NCBI RefSeq assembly: GCF_003732265.1
Contig: NZ_MOBK01000002.1
Span: 310,001 to 374,000, forward strand
Direction: 5' to 3'
DNA from: Pseudomonas brassicacearum
GTDB lineage: Bacteria > Pseudomonadota > Gammaproteobacteria > Pseudomonadales > Pseudomonadaceae
Length of the DNA stretch: 64,000 nucleotides
The position numbers and the translations under genes are program-made. Of the stretch, positions 55,510-63,377 are shown one piece after another (position 1 is the stretch's first letter; each line of letters begins with the position of its first letter). The notes under the pieces were generated by a model. The model did not search any database, was not told the DNA's origin, and saw only the letters and a program-made list of their open reading frames with translations.

Positions 55510-56826
55510 TCAGGTCATCTGAATGATGGTCTGCATGATGGTGCTCTGGGTGGAGATGGTCTTGGCGTTCGCCTGGTAGTTGCTCTGCGCCTTGATCAAG
55601 TCAACCAGTTCGTTGGTCAGGTTGACGTTGGACTCTTCCAGCGAGTTGGACACTACCGAACCCAAGGTACCGGTTTTCGGTGCATCGATGCCAGGCACGC
55701 CCGAGGCGAAGGTTTCTTTCCAGCCAGAACCACCGATTGGCTGCAAGCCTTGTTCGTTGGCGAAGCTGGCAATGGCGACCTGGCCGATGGCCTTGGTTTG
55801 CTGGTTGGTGAAGTTGGCGGTCATGACACCGCTTTCGTCGATGGTCAGGCTGGAAATCTGGCCTGTCGCGTAACCGTCCTGATACTGCGCAGTACGTGCG
55901 GTTGGCGAAGCGTACGAAGTGGTTTTGGTCATGTCGAACGCGATACCGGCCGCGGCTGCGTCCGAACCGTTCAGGGCCCAGGTTGGCGGGTTGGTGTTGG
56001 CGTCAACCATCACACCCGGCTTCCAGCCAGTCATGGTCAGGGTGTTACCGGTTTGCGTCCAGCCCGCACCGCCCACCAGGGTCTTGATGCTGCCATCAGG
56101 ATTGAAGGTGAGGTCAGCCTTGATCGGCACCGGCGGCTCAGTCAGCGGGTTGGTTGGGCTACGGCCGTCCATGTAGGTGTAGACAGTCCAGGAGTTGGAT
56201 GCCGCATTTTTAACGTAGTACTGGTCCATCGTGTGCTGGTTACCCTGCGTGTCGTATACAGGGGTGGAAATGGTCTTGCTGTAGCTGTTCGTGTCCTTGA
56301 CGTTGAACGGGGTCACTGTTGGCAGTGGGTCCGAGGAGTTCAGGTTCATCGTCTGGTCGACACGAGTGGTCGCGTGCGGCGCCAGGCTCGAGGTGTCGAT
56401 TTTCAGGTCAGTCAGCACGCCATTGATGATCTTGCCGTTGGCGTCTACGCCAAAACCCTGCAAGCGGCGGCCGTTGTTGTCGACCACGTAGTTCTGGGCG
56501 TCAGTCTTGAACGCACCGGCACGGGTGTAACTCAGCGAGCCGTTGTCGCTCATGACGAAGAAACCGTTGCCCTGGATACCCATGTCCAACACGTTGCCGG
56601 TGTTGTTCACGTCGCCCTGACCGAACTGCTGGGAAACGTTGGCCAGACGCACGCCGTTGCCGACGGTCTTGCTGCCGGTACCCAGGCGAGTGGCCGAGTA
56701 CACGTCTTCGAATTCTGCACGGGACGATTTGAAACCGGTGGTCGCGACGTTGGCGATGTTGTTACCGGTGACGTCCAGTTGTTTGTTGGCTGCATAGAGA
56801 CCGCTAAGGCCGATATTGAAAGACAT
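55510..56826 (-). CDS. flgE: Flagellar hook protein FlgE
   Basis: The protein has 438 residues. The N-terminal rod-family motif SFNIGLSGLYAANKQLDVTGNNIANVATTGFKSSRAEF and the C-terminal helix NLTNELVDLIKAQSNYQANAKTISTQ identify an axial protein. The large middle domain fits FlgE, which polymerises into the hook. It is last in flgBCDE and ends at a terminator; no flgF follows. Confidence 0.95.
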   Translation of the reverse strand: MSFNIGLSGLYAANKQLDVTGNNIANVATTGFKSSRAEFEDVYSATRLGTGSKTVGNGVRLANVSQQFGQGDVNNTGNVLDMGIQGNGFFVMSDNGSLSYTRAGAFKTDAQNYVVDNNGRRLQGFGVDANGKIINGVLTDLKIDTSSLAPHATTRVDQTMNLNSSDPLPTVTPFNVKDTNSYSKTISTPVYDTQGNQHTMDQYYVKNAASNSWTVYTYMDGRSPTNPLTEPPVPIKADLTFNPDGSIKTLVGGAGWTQTGNTLTMTGWKPGVMVDANTNPPTWALNGSDAAAAGIAFDMTKTTSYASPTARTAQYQDGYATGQISSLTIDESGVMTANFTNQQTKAIGQVAIASFANEQGLQPIGGSGWKETFASGVPGIDAPKTGTLGSVVSNSLEESNVNLTNELVDLIKAQSNYQANAKTISTQSTIMQTIIQMT

Positions 56827-56857
56827 ATTCCACTCCTTTGTGCCGTGTTAGTCGGCT

Positions 56858-57583
56858 CTATATACCAATGGTCTGTACTTTGGACAGGGCAACACTGCCC
56901 AGGCCTGCCAGGTTCAGCATCAACTCACCGCCAGTCTGGCTGATGGTCACGCTGTTGACGGTTGCCGGCAGGTAAGTCACCAGCGAGGTCGCCTTGCTGT
57001 CGTAAGTCGCGGTCGCTGCAAACTTGTAAGTGCCGGCCTTGGCCACTTCACCCGCATCGTTCTTGCCGTCCCAGATGAAACCGGCGTTGCCGGCCTGCTG
57101 GCTGCCAAGATCGATGGTGCGAACGACTTTGCCATCGGTATCGGTGATCTTGATCGTGACCGGGTTCGTCGAGGCCGGTACGACGGCCGTACCGTTGAAA
57201 CTCTTGGAGGTGTCGACCACCGCGGTGTCGGTCTGGGCAACAACCGAACGACCCACCAGCGAAGAAGCCTGCAACGCTTGCGACGAGTTGTAGTTGCCGG
57301 CAATGCCGCTGACCGTATCGTTGAGCGTGGTGATGCCTTCCAGGCTGCTGAACTGCGCCAACTGCGCGACGAACGCGCCGTTGTCCTGCGGTTCCAGCGG
57401 GTTCTGGTTTTTCAGCTGAGTCACCAGCAATTGCAGGAAGGCATCTTTGCCCAATGCTTTTTTGCCGGTGGCGCTGCCGGTAGCGGCGGCCAGGCCGTCG
57501 CTGCTGGTGTTGCTGGTCTTGACCGAAGAATTGGCCAGGACATCCTTGAGGCTCATGCCGCTGGTGGTATCAGTAACACTCAT
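56858..57583 (-). CDS. flgD: Flagellar hook assembly scaffold FlgD
   Basis: The protein has 241 residues. The N-terminal part has LGKDAFLQLLVTQLKNQNPLEPQDNGAFVAQLAQFSSLEG, the FlgD signature, and the C-terminal part has the FlgD Ig-like fold (FIWDGKNDAGEVAKAGTYKF). It caps the growing hook and recruits FlgE. It lies 15 bp after flgC and 31 bp before flgE. Confidence 0.95.
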   Translation of the reverse strand: MSVTDTTSGMSLKDVLANSSVKTSNTSSDGLAAATGSATGKKALGKDAFLQLLVTQLKNQNPLEPQDNGAFVAQLAQFSSLEGITTLNDTVSGIAGNYNSSQALQASSLVGRSVVAQTDTAVVDTSKSFNGTAVVPASTNPVTIKITDTDGKVVRTIDLGSQQAGNAGFIWDGKNDAGEVAKAGTYKFAATATYDSKATSLVTYLPATVNSVTISQTGGELMLNLAGLGSVALSKVQTIGI

Positions 57584-57598
57584 CTGAGTCGCCCCTTA

Positions 57599-58042
57599 TC
57601 ACTGACCGAGGGTCAGGACCTTCTGCATCATGGTTTTGGCGGTGTTCATCATTTCGGCGTTGGTCTGGAACGAACGGCTCGCCGAAATCATGTCGGCCAT
57701 TTCTTCGACGACGTTGACGTTCGGGTAGTAGACATAGCCCTTGGCGTCGGCAGCGGGATGGTTCGGCTCATAACGCGCTTCGAGGTTGCTCTGGTCTTCG
57801 ACCACGCCGAGCACTTGTACGCCTTGACCGGCAGCGTCCTGGCTCTGGAACAGCGAGTCGCTGCCGCCGTTCTGGCCGCCCTGGAACATGGTGGCGAACA
57901 CCGGGTGACGGGCGCGATAGGTCTGGTCGATGCTCGACGAGACGGTTTCGGCGTTGGCGATGTTCGAGGCCACGGTGTTCAAGCGCGTGGTTTGTGCACT
58001 CATGCCGCTACCGGCAATGTTGAAAACACTGGATAGAGACAT
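57599..58042 (-). CDS. flgC: Flagellar basal-body rod protein FlgC
   Basis: The protein has 147 residues. SSVFNIAGSGMSAQTTRLNTVASNIANAET is the rod-protein N-terminus, and the C-terminus has NVNVVEEMADMISASRSFQTNAEMMNTAKTM, typical of FlgC. It forms part of the proximal rod. It lies 3 bp after flgB. Confidence 0.95.
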   Translation of the reverse strand: MSLSSVFNIAGSGMSAQTTRLNTVASNIANAETVSSSIDQTYRARHPVFATMFQGGQNGGSDSLFQSQDAAGQGVQVLGVVEDQSNLEARYEPNHPAADAKGYVYYPNVNVVEEMADMISASRSFQTNAEMMNTAKTMMQKVLTLGQ

Positions 58043-58045
58043 GAT

Positions 58046-58453
58046 TTACTCTCCGCGCAGGGCTGATACCAGCCCTTTGAATTTGCTGTTGAGCAGGGTG
58101 AAGCTGGCCTGGAAGCCGACGGCGTTTTCCGCGTAGTTCGACTGTTCCAGTTGGGCGTCCACGGTGTTCTGGTCGATCGACGGTTGCATCGGCGTGCGAT
58201 ACAGCAGCGACTCGTCGCCATTGCCCAGGCCTTCAGCTTCGATATGACGGCTGTTGGTCATGTTCAAGGCAAAAGTCCCGCCCTTGGTTTTCTCGTTCTG
58301 TGCGGCGAGCACTTTGGAGAAGTCCAGATCCCGCGCCTTGTAGTTCGGGGTGTCGGCGTTGGCGATGTTGTTGGCCAGGACTTCGGCACGCTGAGCGCGG
58401 AAGCCCAGGGCTTGTTCGTGGATACCGAGCGCTTTATCGAAGCTGATGCTCAT
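58046..58453 (-). CDS. flgB: Flagellar basal-body rod protein FlgB
   Basis: The protein has 135 residues from ATG at 58453. SISFDKALGIHEQALGFRAQRAEVLANNIANADTPNYKARDLDF is the FlgB start, and the C-terminus has NAVGFQASFTLLNSKFKGL. It is first gene of flgBCDE. A perfect RpoN -24/-12 promoter lies 46-59 bp upstream, as expected for early flagellar genes under FleQ. Confidence 0.95.
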   Translation of the reverse strand: MSISFDKALGIHEQALGFRAQRAEVLANNIANADTPNYKARDLDFSKVLAAQNEKTKGGTFALNMTNSRHIEAEGLGNGDESLLYRTPMQPSIDQNTVDAQLEQSNYAENAVGFQASFTLLNSKFKGLVSALRGE

Positions 58454-58498
58454 GTCGGGAAACCTTCGGGTGACCTGATTTTTCGTAACAGAGACATA

Positions 58499-58512
58499 GC
58501 AAGCGGCGTGCC
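58499..58512 (-). promoter_or_regulatory. RpoN (sigma-54) promoter of flgBCDE
   Basis: The minus strand reads TTTGGCACGCCGCTTGCTA, with GGCAC-5-TTGC exactly at consensus spacing. In the 357-bp gap between flgB and cheR this is followed upstream by hairpins and a REP pair. Confidence 0.92.
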
Positions 58513-58523
58513 AAATCGAAAAA

Positions 58524-58538
58524 CCCCGGAAACCGGGG
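58524..58538 (-). terminator. Hairpin upstream of the flgB promoter
   Basis: CCCCGG-AAA-CCGGGG followed by T5 on the minus strand insulates flgB from cheR read-through. Confidence 0.7.
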
Positions 58539-58640
58539 CTTTGCAGGCAGCGGCAAGGGCGGCAATGCCAGAAAAGCGGCAACCGGTTTCCGCTGGATGC
58601 CGCTTTTCTGCCGCTTTCCCACGGGCAACGCAGATCCAAA

Positions 58641-58725
58641 TGTGGGAGCGGGCTTGCTCGCGAAGGCGTCGTCTCAGTCGACATCTACTTTGAATGACAC
58701 ACCGCCTTCGCGACCGCTCCCACAT
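58641..58725. repeat. REP pair with a 6-bp deletion in the right arm
   Basis: The left unit is TGTGGGAGCGGGCTTGCTCG. The right unit reads TTCGCGACCGCTCCCACA, lacking GCAAGC of the normal arm. Confidence 0.87.
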
Positions 58726-58765
58726 TTGAATTGGGGTGCTGGCGGGAAATCATCAGGCATAAAAA

Positions 58766-58796
58766 AACGGGAGCCCCTGAGGACTCCCGTTTTTGT
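58766..58796. terminator. Bidirectional terminator after cheR
   Basis: ACGGGAG / CTCCCGT stem flanked by A7 and T5 directly beyond the cheR stop. Confidence 0.87.
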
Positions 58797-58810
58797 TTGC
58801 CGCCAACGAA

Positions 58811-59638
58811 TCACTTCGCCTGGTAAATAATCCCCGGGCTGCACTGGACCATCTGGTAATGGTCCGGCAAACCGTTCAACGCTTCGGATGCGCCAAGGAA
58901 CAGATAGCCACCTGGCTTGAGCGTGCTGTGAATGCGCAACAGGATGTCTTTCTTCACCTCGGCGGAGAAGTAGATCAGCACGTTGCGGCAGAACACGATG
59001 TCGAACTTGCCCAGGGCCGCGTAACTGTCCAGCAGGTTGAACGAGCGAAACTCCACGCGGCTCTTGATCGGCGCCTTGATCGCCCAGCGCCCCGGTCCTT
59101 TCGGATCGAAGTAACGCTGCAGACGCTCGGGCGACAGGCCACGGCCGATCGCCAGGCTGTCGTACTCGCCGGTCTTGCAGTTGGTCAGCATGGTGCCGGA
59201 CAGGTCGGTGGCGACAATCTGCGCCCCCATCTTCAACTGGCCCATGTTGACGCGCTCGAACTCATCGATGGACATCGACAGCGAGTACGGTTCCTGACCC
59301 GACGAACACGCCGCGGACCAGATCCGCAAACGCTGGCCGGGCGCGGCCTTGATCGCTTCAGGCAAGACCTTGTTCTTCAACACTTCAAACGGATAGGTGT
59401 CACGAAACCACAGGGTTTCGTTGGTCGTCATCGCGTCCACCACCATCTCGCGCAAACCGCTGCGCGGCTGGGTCTGGATGCGCTGGACCAGCTCACCCAG
59501 GGATTTGATGCCTTGCTGTTCCATCAGTTTGTTGAGACGGCTCGAGACCAGGTACTGCTTGTTTTCACCGAGCAAAATGCCACAGGCTTTTTCCAGGAAG
59601 ACCCGGAACTGTTCGAAATCCAAATTACCCGTAGACAA
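58811..59638 (-). CDS. cheR: Chemotaxis protein methyltransferase CheR
   Basis: The protein has 275 residues. An N-terminal helical domain (FEQFRVFLEKACGILLGENKQYLVSSRL) precedes the SAM-binding fold with RIWSAACSSGQEPYSLSM and KFDIVFCRNVLIYFSAEVKKDIL. It methylates glutamates of chemoreceptors. It follows cheV by 46 bp on the same strand. Confidence 0.95.
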   Translation of the reverse strand: MSTGNLDFEQFRVFLEKACGILLGENKQYLVSSRLNKLMEQQGIKSLGELVQRIQTQPRSGLREMVVDAMTTNETLWFRDTYPFEVLKNKVLPEAIKAAPGQRLRIWSAACSSGQEPYSLSMSIDEFERVNMGQLKMGAQIVATDLSGTMLTNCKTGEYDSLAIGRGLSPERLQRYFDPKGPGRWAIKAPIKSRVEFRSFNLLDSYAALGKFDIVFCRNVLIYFSAEVKKDILLRIHSTLKPGGYLFLGASEALNGLPDHYQMVQCSPGIIYQAK

Positions 59639-59684
59639 AGATGCCGCCTCTTAAATCGTGTTAACCACCAGGGGCAGAAGGCCC

Positions 59685-60617
59685 CTAGCTGATATCTGCT
59701 GCTTTGATCCGGTCGACTACCCGGGATGCCAGGTCATCAGGACGGAACTTGGCAAGGAAGTCATCGGCACCGACTTTCTTGACCATCGCCTGATTGAATA
59801 CCCCCGACAACGAAGTATGCAGGATGATATGAAGCTTTTGCATGCGTGGGTCGTTGCGGATCTCGGCCGTAAGGGTGTACCCGTCCATTTCCGGCATCTC
59901 GATGTCGGAAATCATCATCAGGAACTCTTCTTCCGGCTTTTTCCCTTCGTCGACCAGCTTGCGCAGGTAATCCAGCGCTTGCTTGCCGTCGTTCAACGCC
60001 ACCACTTCGACACCGACGGTTTGCAGGCAACGAGTCACCTGCTTGCGCGCCACCGACGAGTCATCGACGGTCAAGACCTTCAAGGACAGGGCCTTGTGCT
60101 GGGTTTCGACATCGACCACACCGACCGAAATCGCTTCCGGCGTCGGCGCCACTTCCGCGAGGACTTTCTCGACGTCGATGATTTCGACTAACTGATTGTC
60201 GACCCGAGTCACAGCCGTCAGGTAGTGATCGCGCCCCGTGCCCTTGGGTGGCGGATGAATCTCTTCCCAGTTCATGTTGACGATGCGCTCCACCGAGCGC
60301 ACCAGGAAACCCTGGGTCTTGGTGTTGTACTCCGTGATGATCACGAACGGATTGCTTTGATCTTTCAGCGCGCCGGAGCCGGTCGCCATGGCCAGATCAA
60401 GAATCGGAATGGTCGCCCCCCGGATATTTGCCACACCGCACACGACAGGACTGGATTTTGGCATCAGCGTGAGTTTTGGGCATTGCAGCACTTCCCGAAC
60501 CTTGAACACGTTGATCCCATAGAGCTGCTGGCCGTCGAGACGGAACAACAGCAGCTCCAGGCGATTCTGCCCTACCAGTTGCGTGCGCTGGTTTACCGCA
60601 TCCATTACACCAGCCAT
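59685..60617 (-). CDS. cheV: Chemotaxis coupling protein CheV
   Basis: The protein has 310 residues from ATG at 60617 behind AGGAG. The N-terminal CheW domain has LLLFRLDGQQLYGINVFKVREV and ANIRGATIPILDLA, and the C-terminal receiver has KVLTVDDSSVARKQV with Asp in LMMISDIEMPEMDGY. It couples receptors to CheA. It heads the cheV-cheR pair, divergent from flgA. Confidence 0.93.
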   Translation of the reverse strand: MAGVMDAVNQRTQLVGQNRLELLLFRLDGQQLYGINVFKVREVLQCPKLTLMPKSSPVVCGVANIRGATIPILDLAMATGSGALKDQSNPFVIITEYNTKTQGFLVRSVERIVNMNWEEIHPPPKGTGRDHYLTAVTRVDNQLVEIIDVEKVLAEVAPTPEAISVGVVDVETQHKALSLKVLTVDDSSVARKQVTRCLQTVGVEVVALNDGKQALDYLRKLVDEGKKPEEEFLMMISDIEMPEMDGYTLTAEIRNDPRMQKLHIILHTSLSGVFNQAMVKKVGADDFLAKFRPDDLASRVVDRIKAADIS

Positions 60618-60673
60618 GCACAGACTCCTACACCAACGCTTAAGTGTGTTGCGACGCACGTTCATTGAGAAAC

Positions 60674-60687
60674 GGCACGGCGCTTGC
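60674..60687 (+). promoter_or_regulatory. RpoN (sigma-54) promoter at the flgA start
   Basis: GGCACGGCGCTTGC matches -24/-12 at consensus spacing. The ATG of flgA begins 13 bp after it, so the expected start of transcription falls at about 60699, on or one base before the start codon. Confidence 0.85.
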
Positions 60688-60699
60688 TTTTTAACTCTT

Positions 60700-61461
60700 A
60701 TGAACACAGAACCGACATTTTTCCGACGCCTGACATCAAACGCTCGCCAAGTGCTTTGCGCGATGTCGGCCGTCTGCCTGTTCAACGCTGGCAGCCCTGC
60801 CCTTGCTGACGCAGTTACCTTGCCTGACATGCTTATCGGCGTCACTCAGGGCTTTCTTGAGTTCACCGTAGAAGACTATTTGGCGACCAGTCAAACCGAA
60901 GGTCGTTATGAGATCGAGGTCAAGCAGATCGATCCGCGCCTGCGCATGCCCATGTGCGACAAGGAATTGACAGCCACTCTGGAGAGCCCGGCGATCCCGA
61001 TTGGTCGGGTCACGGTCAAGGTTCGTTGCGACAGTACCGCGCCCTGGACGGTGTTCGTGCCCGCTCAAGTCCGCCTGTTTCGCGACGTCGTCACCACCAC
61101 CCGACCGCTCAAGCGCTCCGGCTATATCGAGCCGGGCGACGTCATGCTGCGCGAACGAGATATCAGCCTGATCGGCCAGGGCTACTTCACCTCTGTCGAT
61201 CAGACGATTGGACAGAAACTTACCCGACCAACGGTCGCCGATCAGGTGCTGACGCTGGTCCATCTCGAACAGGCCGAAGTCATTTCCAAAGGCGATCAGG
61301 TGGTGATTACCGCCCGCAGTGGGACGCTCAGCGTGCGCATGCCGGGCGAAGCCCTGTCCAATGGCGGGTTGCGTGAACAGATCCGGGTAAAAAACCTCAA
61401 CTCCCAACGGGTCATCAAGGCGCAGGTCATGGCGCCGGGCCAGGTGGAAGTGGCCATGTAG
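60700..61461 (+). CDS. flgA: Flagellar P-ring chaperone FlgA
   Basis: The protein has 253 residues from ATG at 60700. A signal peptide (VLCAMSAVCLFNAGSPALA) is followed by FTVEDYLATSQTEGRYEIEV and the SAF domain with LKRSGYIEPGDVMLRERDISL. The periplasmic chaperone helps assemble the P-ring. It leads flgA-flgM-flgN. No ribosome site is visible before this ATG; an internal ATG at 60763 is an alternative start. Confidence 0.9.
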   Translation: MNTEPTFFRRLTSNARQVLCAMSAVCLFNAGSPALADAVTLPDMLIGVTQGFLEFTVEDYLATSQTEGRYEIEVKQIDPRLRMPMCDKELTATLESPAIPIGRVTVKVRCDSTAPWTVFVPAQVRLFRDVVTTTRPLKRSGYIEPGDVMLRERDISLIGQGYFTSVDQTIGQKLTRPTVADQVLTLVHLEQAEVISKGDQVVITARSGTLSVRMPGEALSNGGLREQIRVKNLNSQRVIKAQVMAPGQVEVAM

Positions 61462-61565
61462 AAACTCTGCCCTTGCGAAAACATGGCGCTGGCCGTGGCT
61501 GTTCCCTAAACTGTGCCTCACGCAGGAAATGCGCTGGCGCATGCAGGCTCGTTGATAAATGGGCC

Positions 61566-61592
61566 TAAAGTTTTTGCAGGGAGCGCCGAAAA
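61566..61592 (+). promoter_or_regulatory. FliA (sigma-28) promoter of flgM
   Basis: TAAA, 15 bp, then GCCGAAAA fits the sigma-28 consensus TAAA-N15-GCCGATAA with one change. It is 37 bp before the flgM ATG, as expected for FliA-dependent feedback control of its own anti-sigma factor. Confidence 0.88.
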
Positions 61593-61628
61593 CATGGCAA
61601 GCGTCCAAATTCCCAGAGGTTTTTTATC

Positions 61629-61955
61629 ATGGTCATCGATTTCAGCCGTTTGAACAGTTCCTCGTCACTGACCGGCAGTACGCGTACCAGCGCCAACAAG
61701 GACACTGCCGAAGCCGGCAAATCCGCGCCGCTGAATACCCCGGCCGAACAGGCCAGTACCGCCAAAAGCGGGGAATCGGTACACCTCAGCAATGAGGCTC
61801 AACAGTTGCAGAAGGTCACTGACAAGCTGCGCGATCAGCCTGCCGTCGACAATGCCCGCGTGGCCGAGTTGAAAGCAGCGATTGCCGATGGCAGCTATAA
61901 AGTCGACAGCAACCGTGTAGCCAGCAAACTGCTCAACTTCGAAGCCCAGCGCTAG
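61629..61955 (+). CDS. flgM: Anti-sigma-28 factor FlgM
   Basis: The protein has 108 residues. The N-terminus ([18 protein letters not shown]) is disordered and the C-terminus holds [25 protein letters not shown] sequence ([31 protein letters not shown]), the FliA-binding helix pair. It is exported through the flagellum once the hook is finished, which frees FliA. A FliA promoter lies upstream. Confidence 0.93.
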   Translation: MVIDFSRLNSSSSLTGSTRTSANKDTAEAGKSAPLNTPAEQASTAKSGESVHLSNEAQQLQKVTDKLRDQPAVDNARVAELKAAIADGSYKVDSNRVASKLLNFEAQR

Positions 61956-62004
61956 GCCCCCGGCCTGCGCCAGGCTTTTGGACGCTTAAACCCCAAGGCC
62001 AGCC

Positions 62005-62472
62005 ATGCACGACACTAATTTACTGCAACTGATCATCGACGACTTTGCTCCAGCGCAACACTTGCTGGAGTTACTGCAAACCGAGTCCCTCGCCTTGCAT
62101 GGTCGCGACATGCCACTGCTCGAAGACATTCTGGCGCGCAAACAGGCAATGATCATTCTGCTCGAACAGCATGGCCGCAAGCGCAGCGAAGTCCTCGCCA
62201 GCCTCAATCTGCCCACCAATCGCAAGGGCCTGGAGCAACTCGCCAGCCAATCCAGCGTCGGTGAGCAGTTACTTGCGCAAAGCGATGCCCTGACCGACCT
62301 TCTGGCTCAGTGCCAGGCCATCAATGTCAATAATGGTCAGTCGATCCTGGTCCAGCAGGCCGCCACGGCCAATCAGCTGAAGATCCTCACCGGCGGCGAA
62401 CCACCCGCGCTTTACGATGCCCGCGGATCAACCGCCAAGCTAGCGAAGCCGCGCCCGCTCAGTCAGGCGTGA
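62005..62472 (+). CDS. flgN: Flagellar export chaperone FlgN
   Basis: The protein has 155 residues, mostly helical (LLQLIIDDFAPAQHLLELLQTESLALHGRDMPLLEDILARKQAMIILLEQHGRKR). The C-terminus carries NNGQSILVQQAATANQLKILTG, typical of FlgN, which escorts FlgK/FlgL. It follows flgM by 49 bp. Confidence 0.92.
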   Translation: MHDTNLLQLIIDDFAPAQHLLELLQTESLALHGRDMPLLEDILARKQAMIILLEQHGRKRSEVLASLNLPTNRKGLEQLASQSSVGEQLLAQSDALTDLLAQCQAINVNNGQSILVQQAATANQLKILTGGEPPALYDARGSTAKLAKPRPLSQA

Positions 62473-62564
62473 ACCTGTTGATGAGTTCGCACTTTCAAGA
62501 CGCGCCACATGATGGCAGTATGCTGGCCATGCGCAGTCACATTTTGTCCGGAGAACGATGAACC

Positions 62565-63311
62565 GTGCCCAATGCCTTAACCGCGGAAGATGCTCCGCAG
62601 CCACCCAAGGTGCTCTCCACGCCCATGGAGATCGCGGGTAACCTGCGGCAACTGCAAGAAAGCCATGACCCGCTGATTATTACGTTCCACGAACGTAACC
62701 AGCGCTTCCAGAGCTATCTGGTTGAGGTTGATCGGGACAACAACGCGATTGCCCTGGACGAAATGGTGCCCCGCGACGGTGAACGCTATCTGCTGGCGGG
62801 CGAATCGTTTCGGGTCGAAGGCTTCCACGACGGCGTGCGCATCGCCTGGGAAAGCAACGGCCCGCTGAGCATCGACGAATTCAGCGACACCCGCTGCTAC
62901 CGCGGCAAACTCCCTGACGAAGTCGTCTATCACCAGCGCCGCAACGCCTTCCGGGCTGCCTTGAAACTGGCGCAATTGGTCAATGTCGAACTGGGCGGTG
63001 AAAAGCTCAAGTTCCCCGTCAGGGGCAAGCTGCTGGATATTTCCGCCACTGGCTGCAAGCTGCGCTTTGATGGCGACATCACCGGCCGACTGCAACTGGG
63101 CCAGGTCTACGACCGCTTCGTCGCCGACCTGCCCTTCGGCAGCATGACCACCCCGGTGGAACTGCGTTACCTGCACTTCGAAGAAAGAATCTCCACCACC
63201 TTCGCCGGCATCCGCTTTCACAACATGAGCGGGCTGGTGCAGCGTCAGGTCGAGCGTTTCGTGTATCAGCTGCAGCGTGAAGCACGGCGCTTCGACAAAG
63301 ACGATCTCTGA
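62565..63311 (+). CDS. PilZ-domain flagellar brake protein (YcgR-like)
   Basis: The protein has 248 residues from GTG at 62565 behind GGAGAA. The N-terminal YcgR domain is followed by the PilZ domain with the c-di-GMP motifs QRRNAFRA (RxxxR) near 127 and [11 protein letters not shown] (DxSxxG) near 162. On binding c-di-GMP such proteins slow the motor. Its place after flgN fits a flagellar function. Confidence 0.9.
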   Translation: MPNALTAEDAPQPPKVLSTPMEIAGNLRQLQESHDPLIITFHERNQRFQSYLVEVDRDNNAIALDEMVPRDGERYLLAGESFRVEGFHDGVRIAWESNGPLSIDEFSDTRCYRGKLPDEVVYHQRRNAFRAALKLAQLVNVELGGEKLKFPVRGKLLDISATGCKLRFDGDITGRLQLGQVYDRFVADLPFGSMTTPVELRYLHFEERISTTFAGIRFHNMSGLVQRQVERFVYQLQREARRFDKDDL

Positions 63312-63330
63312 TTACACCGCTTCAACAAAA

Positions 63331-63367
63331 AACGGGCAGTCCCTTGCGGTGACTGCCCGTTTTTTAT
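63331..63367. terminator. Bidirectional terminator
   Basis: An 11-bp perfect stem AACGGGCAGTC/GACTGCCCGTT with a 9-nt loop and T-run on both sides lies between the PilZ gene and the convergent MFS gene. Confidence 0.9.
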
Positions 63368-63377
63368 GCATCAACTA

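Noticed and set aside
60620..60699. Possible FliA promoter for cheV on the minus strand
   Set aside because: TAAA and GCCGTTTC are present, but the spacing is 13 rather than 15 and the -10 is poor.
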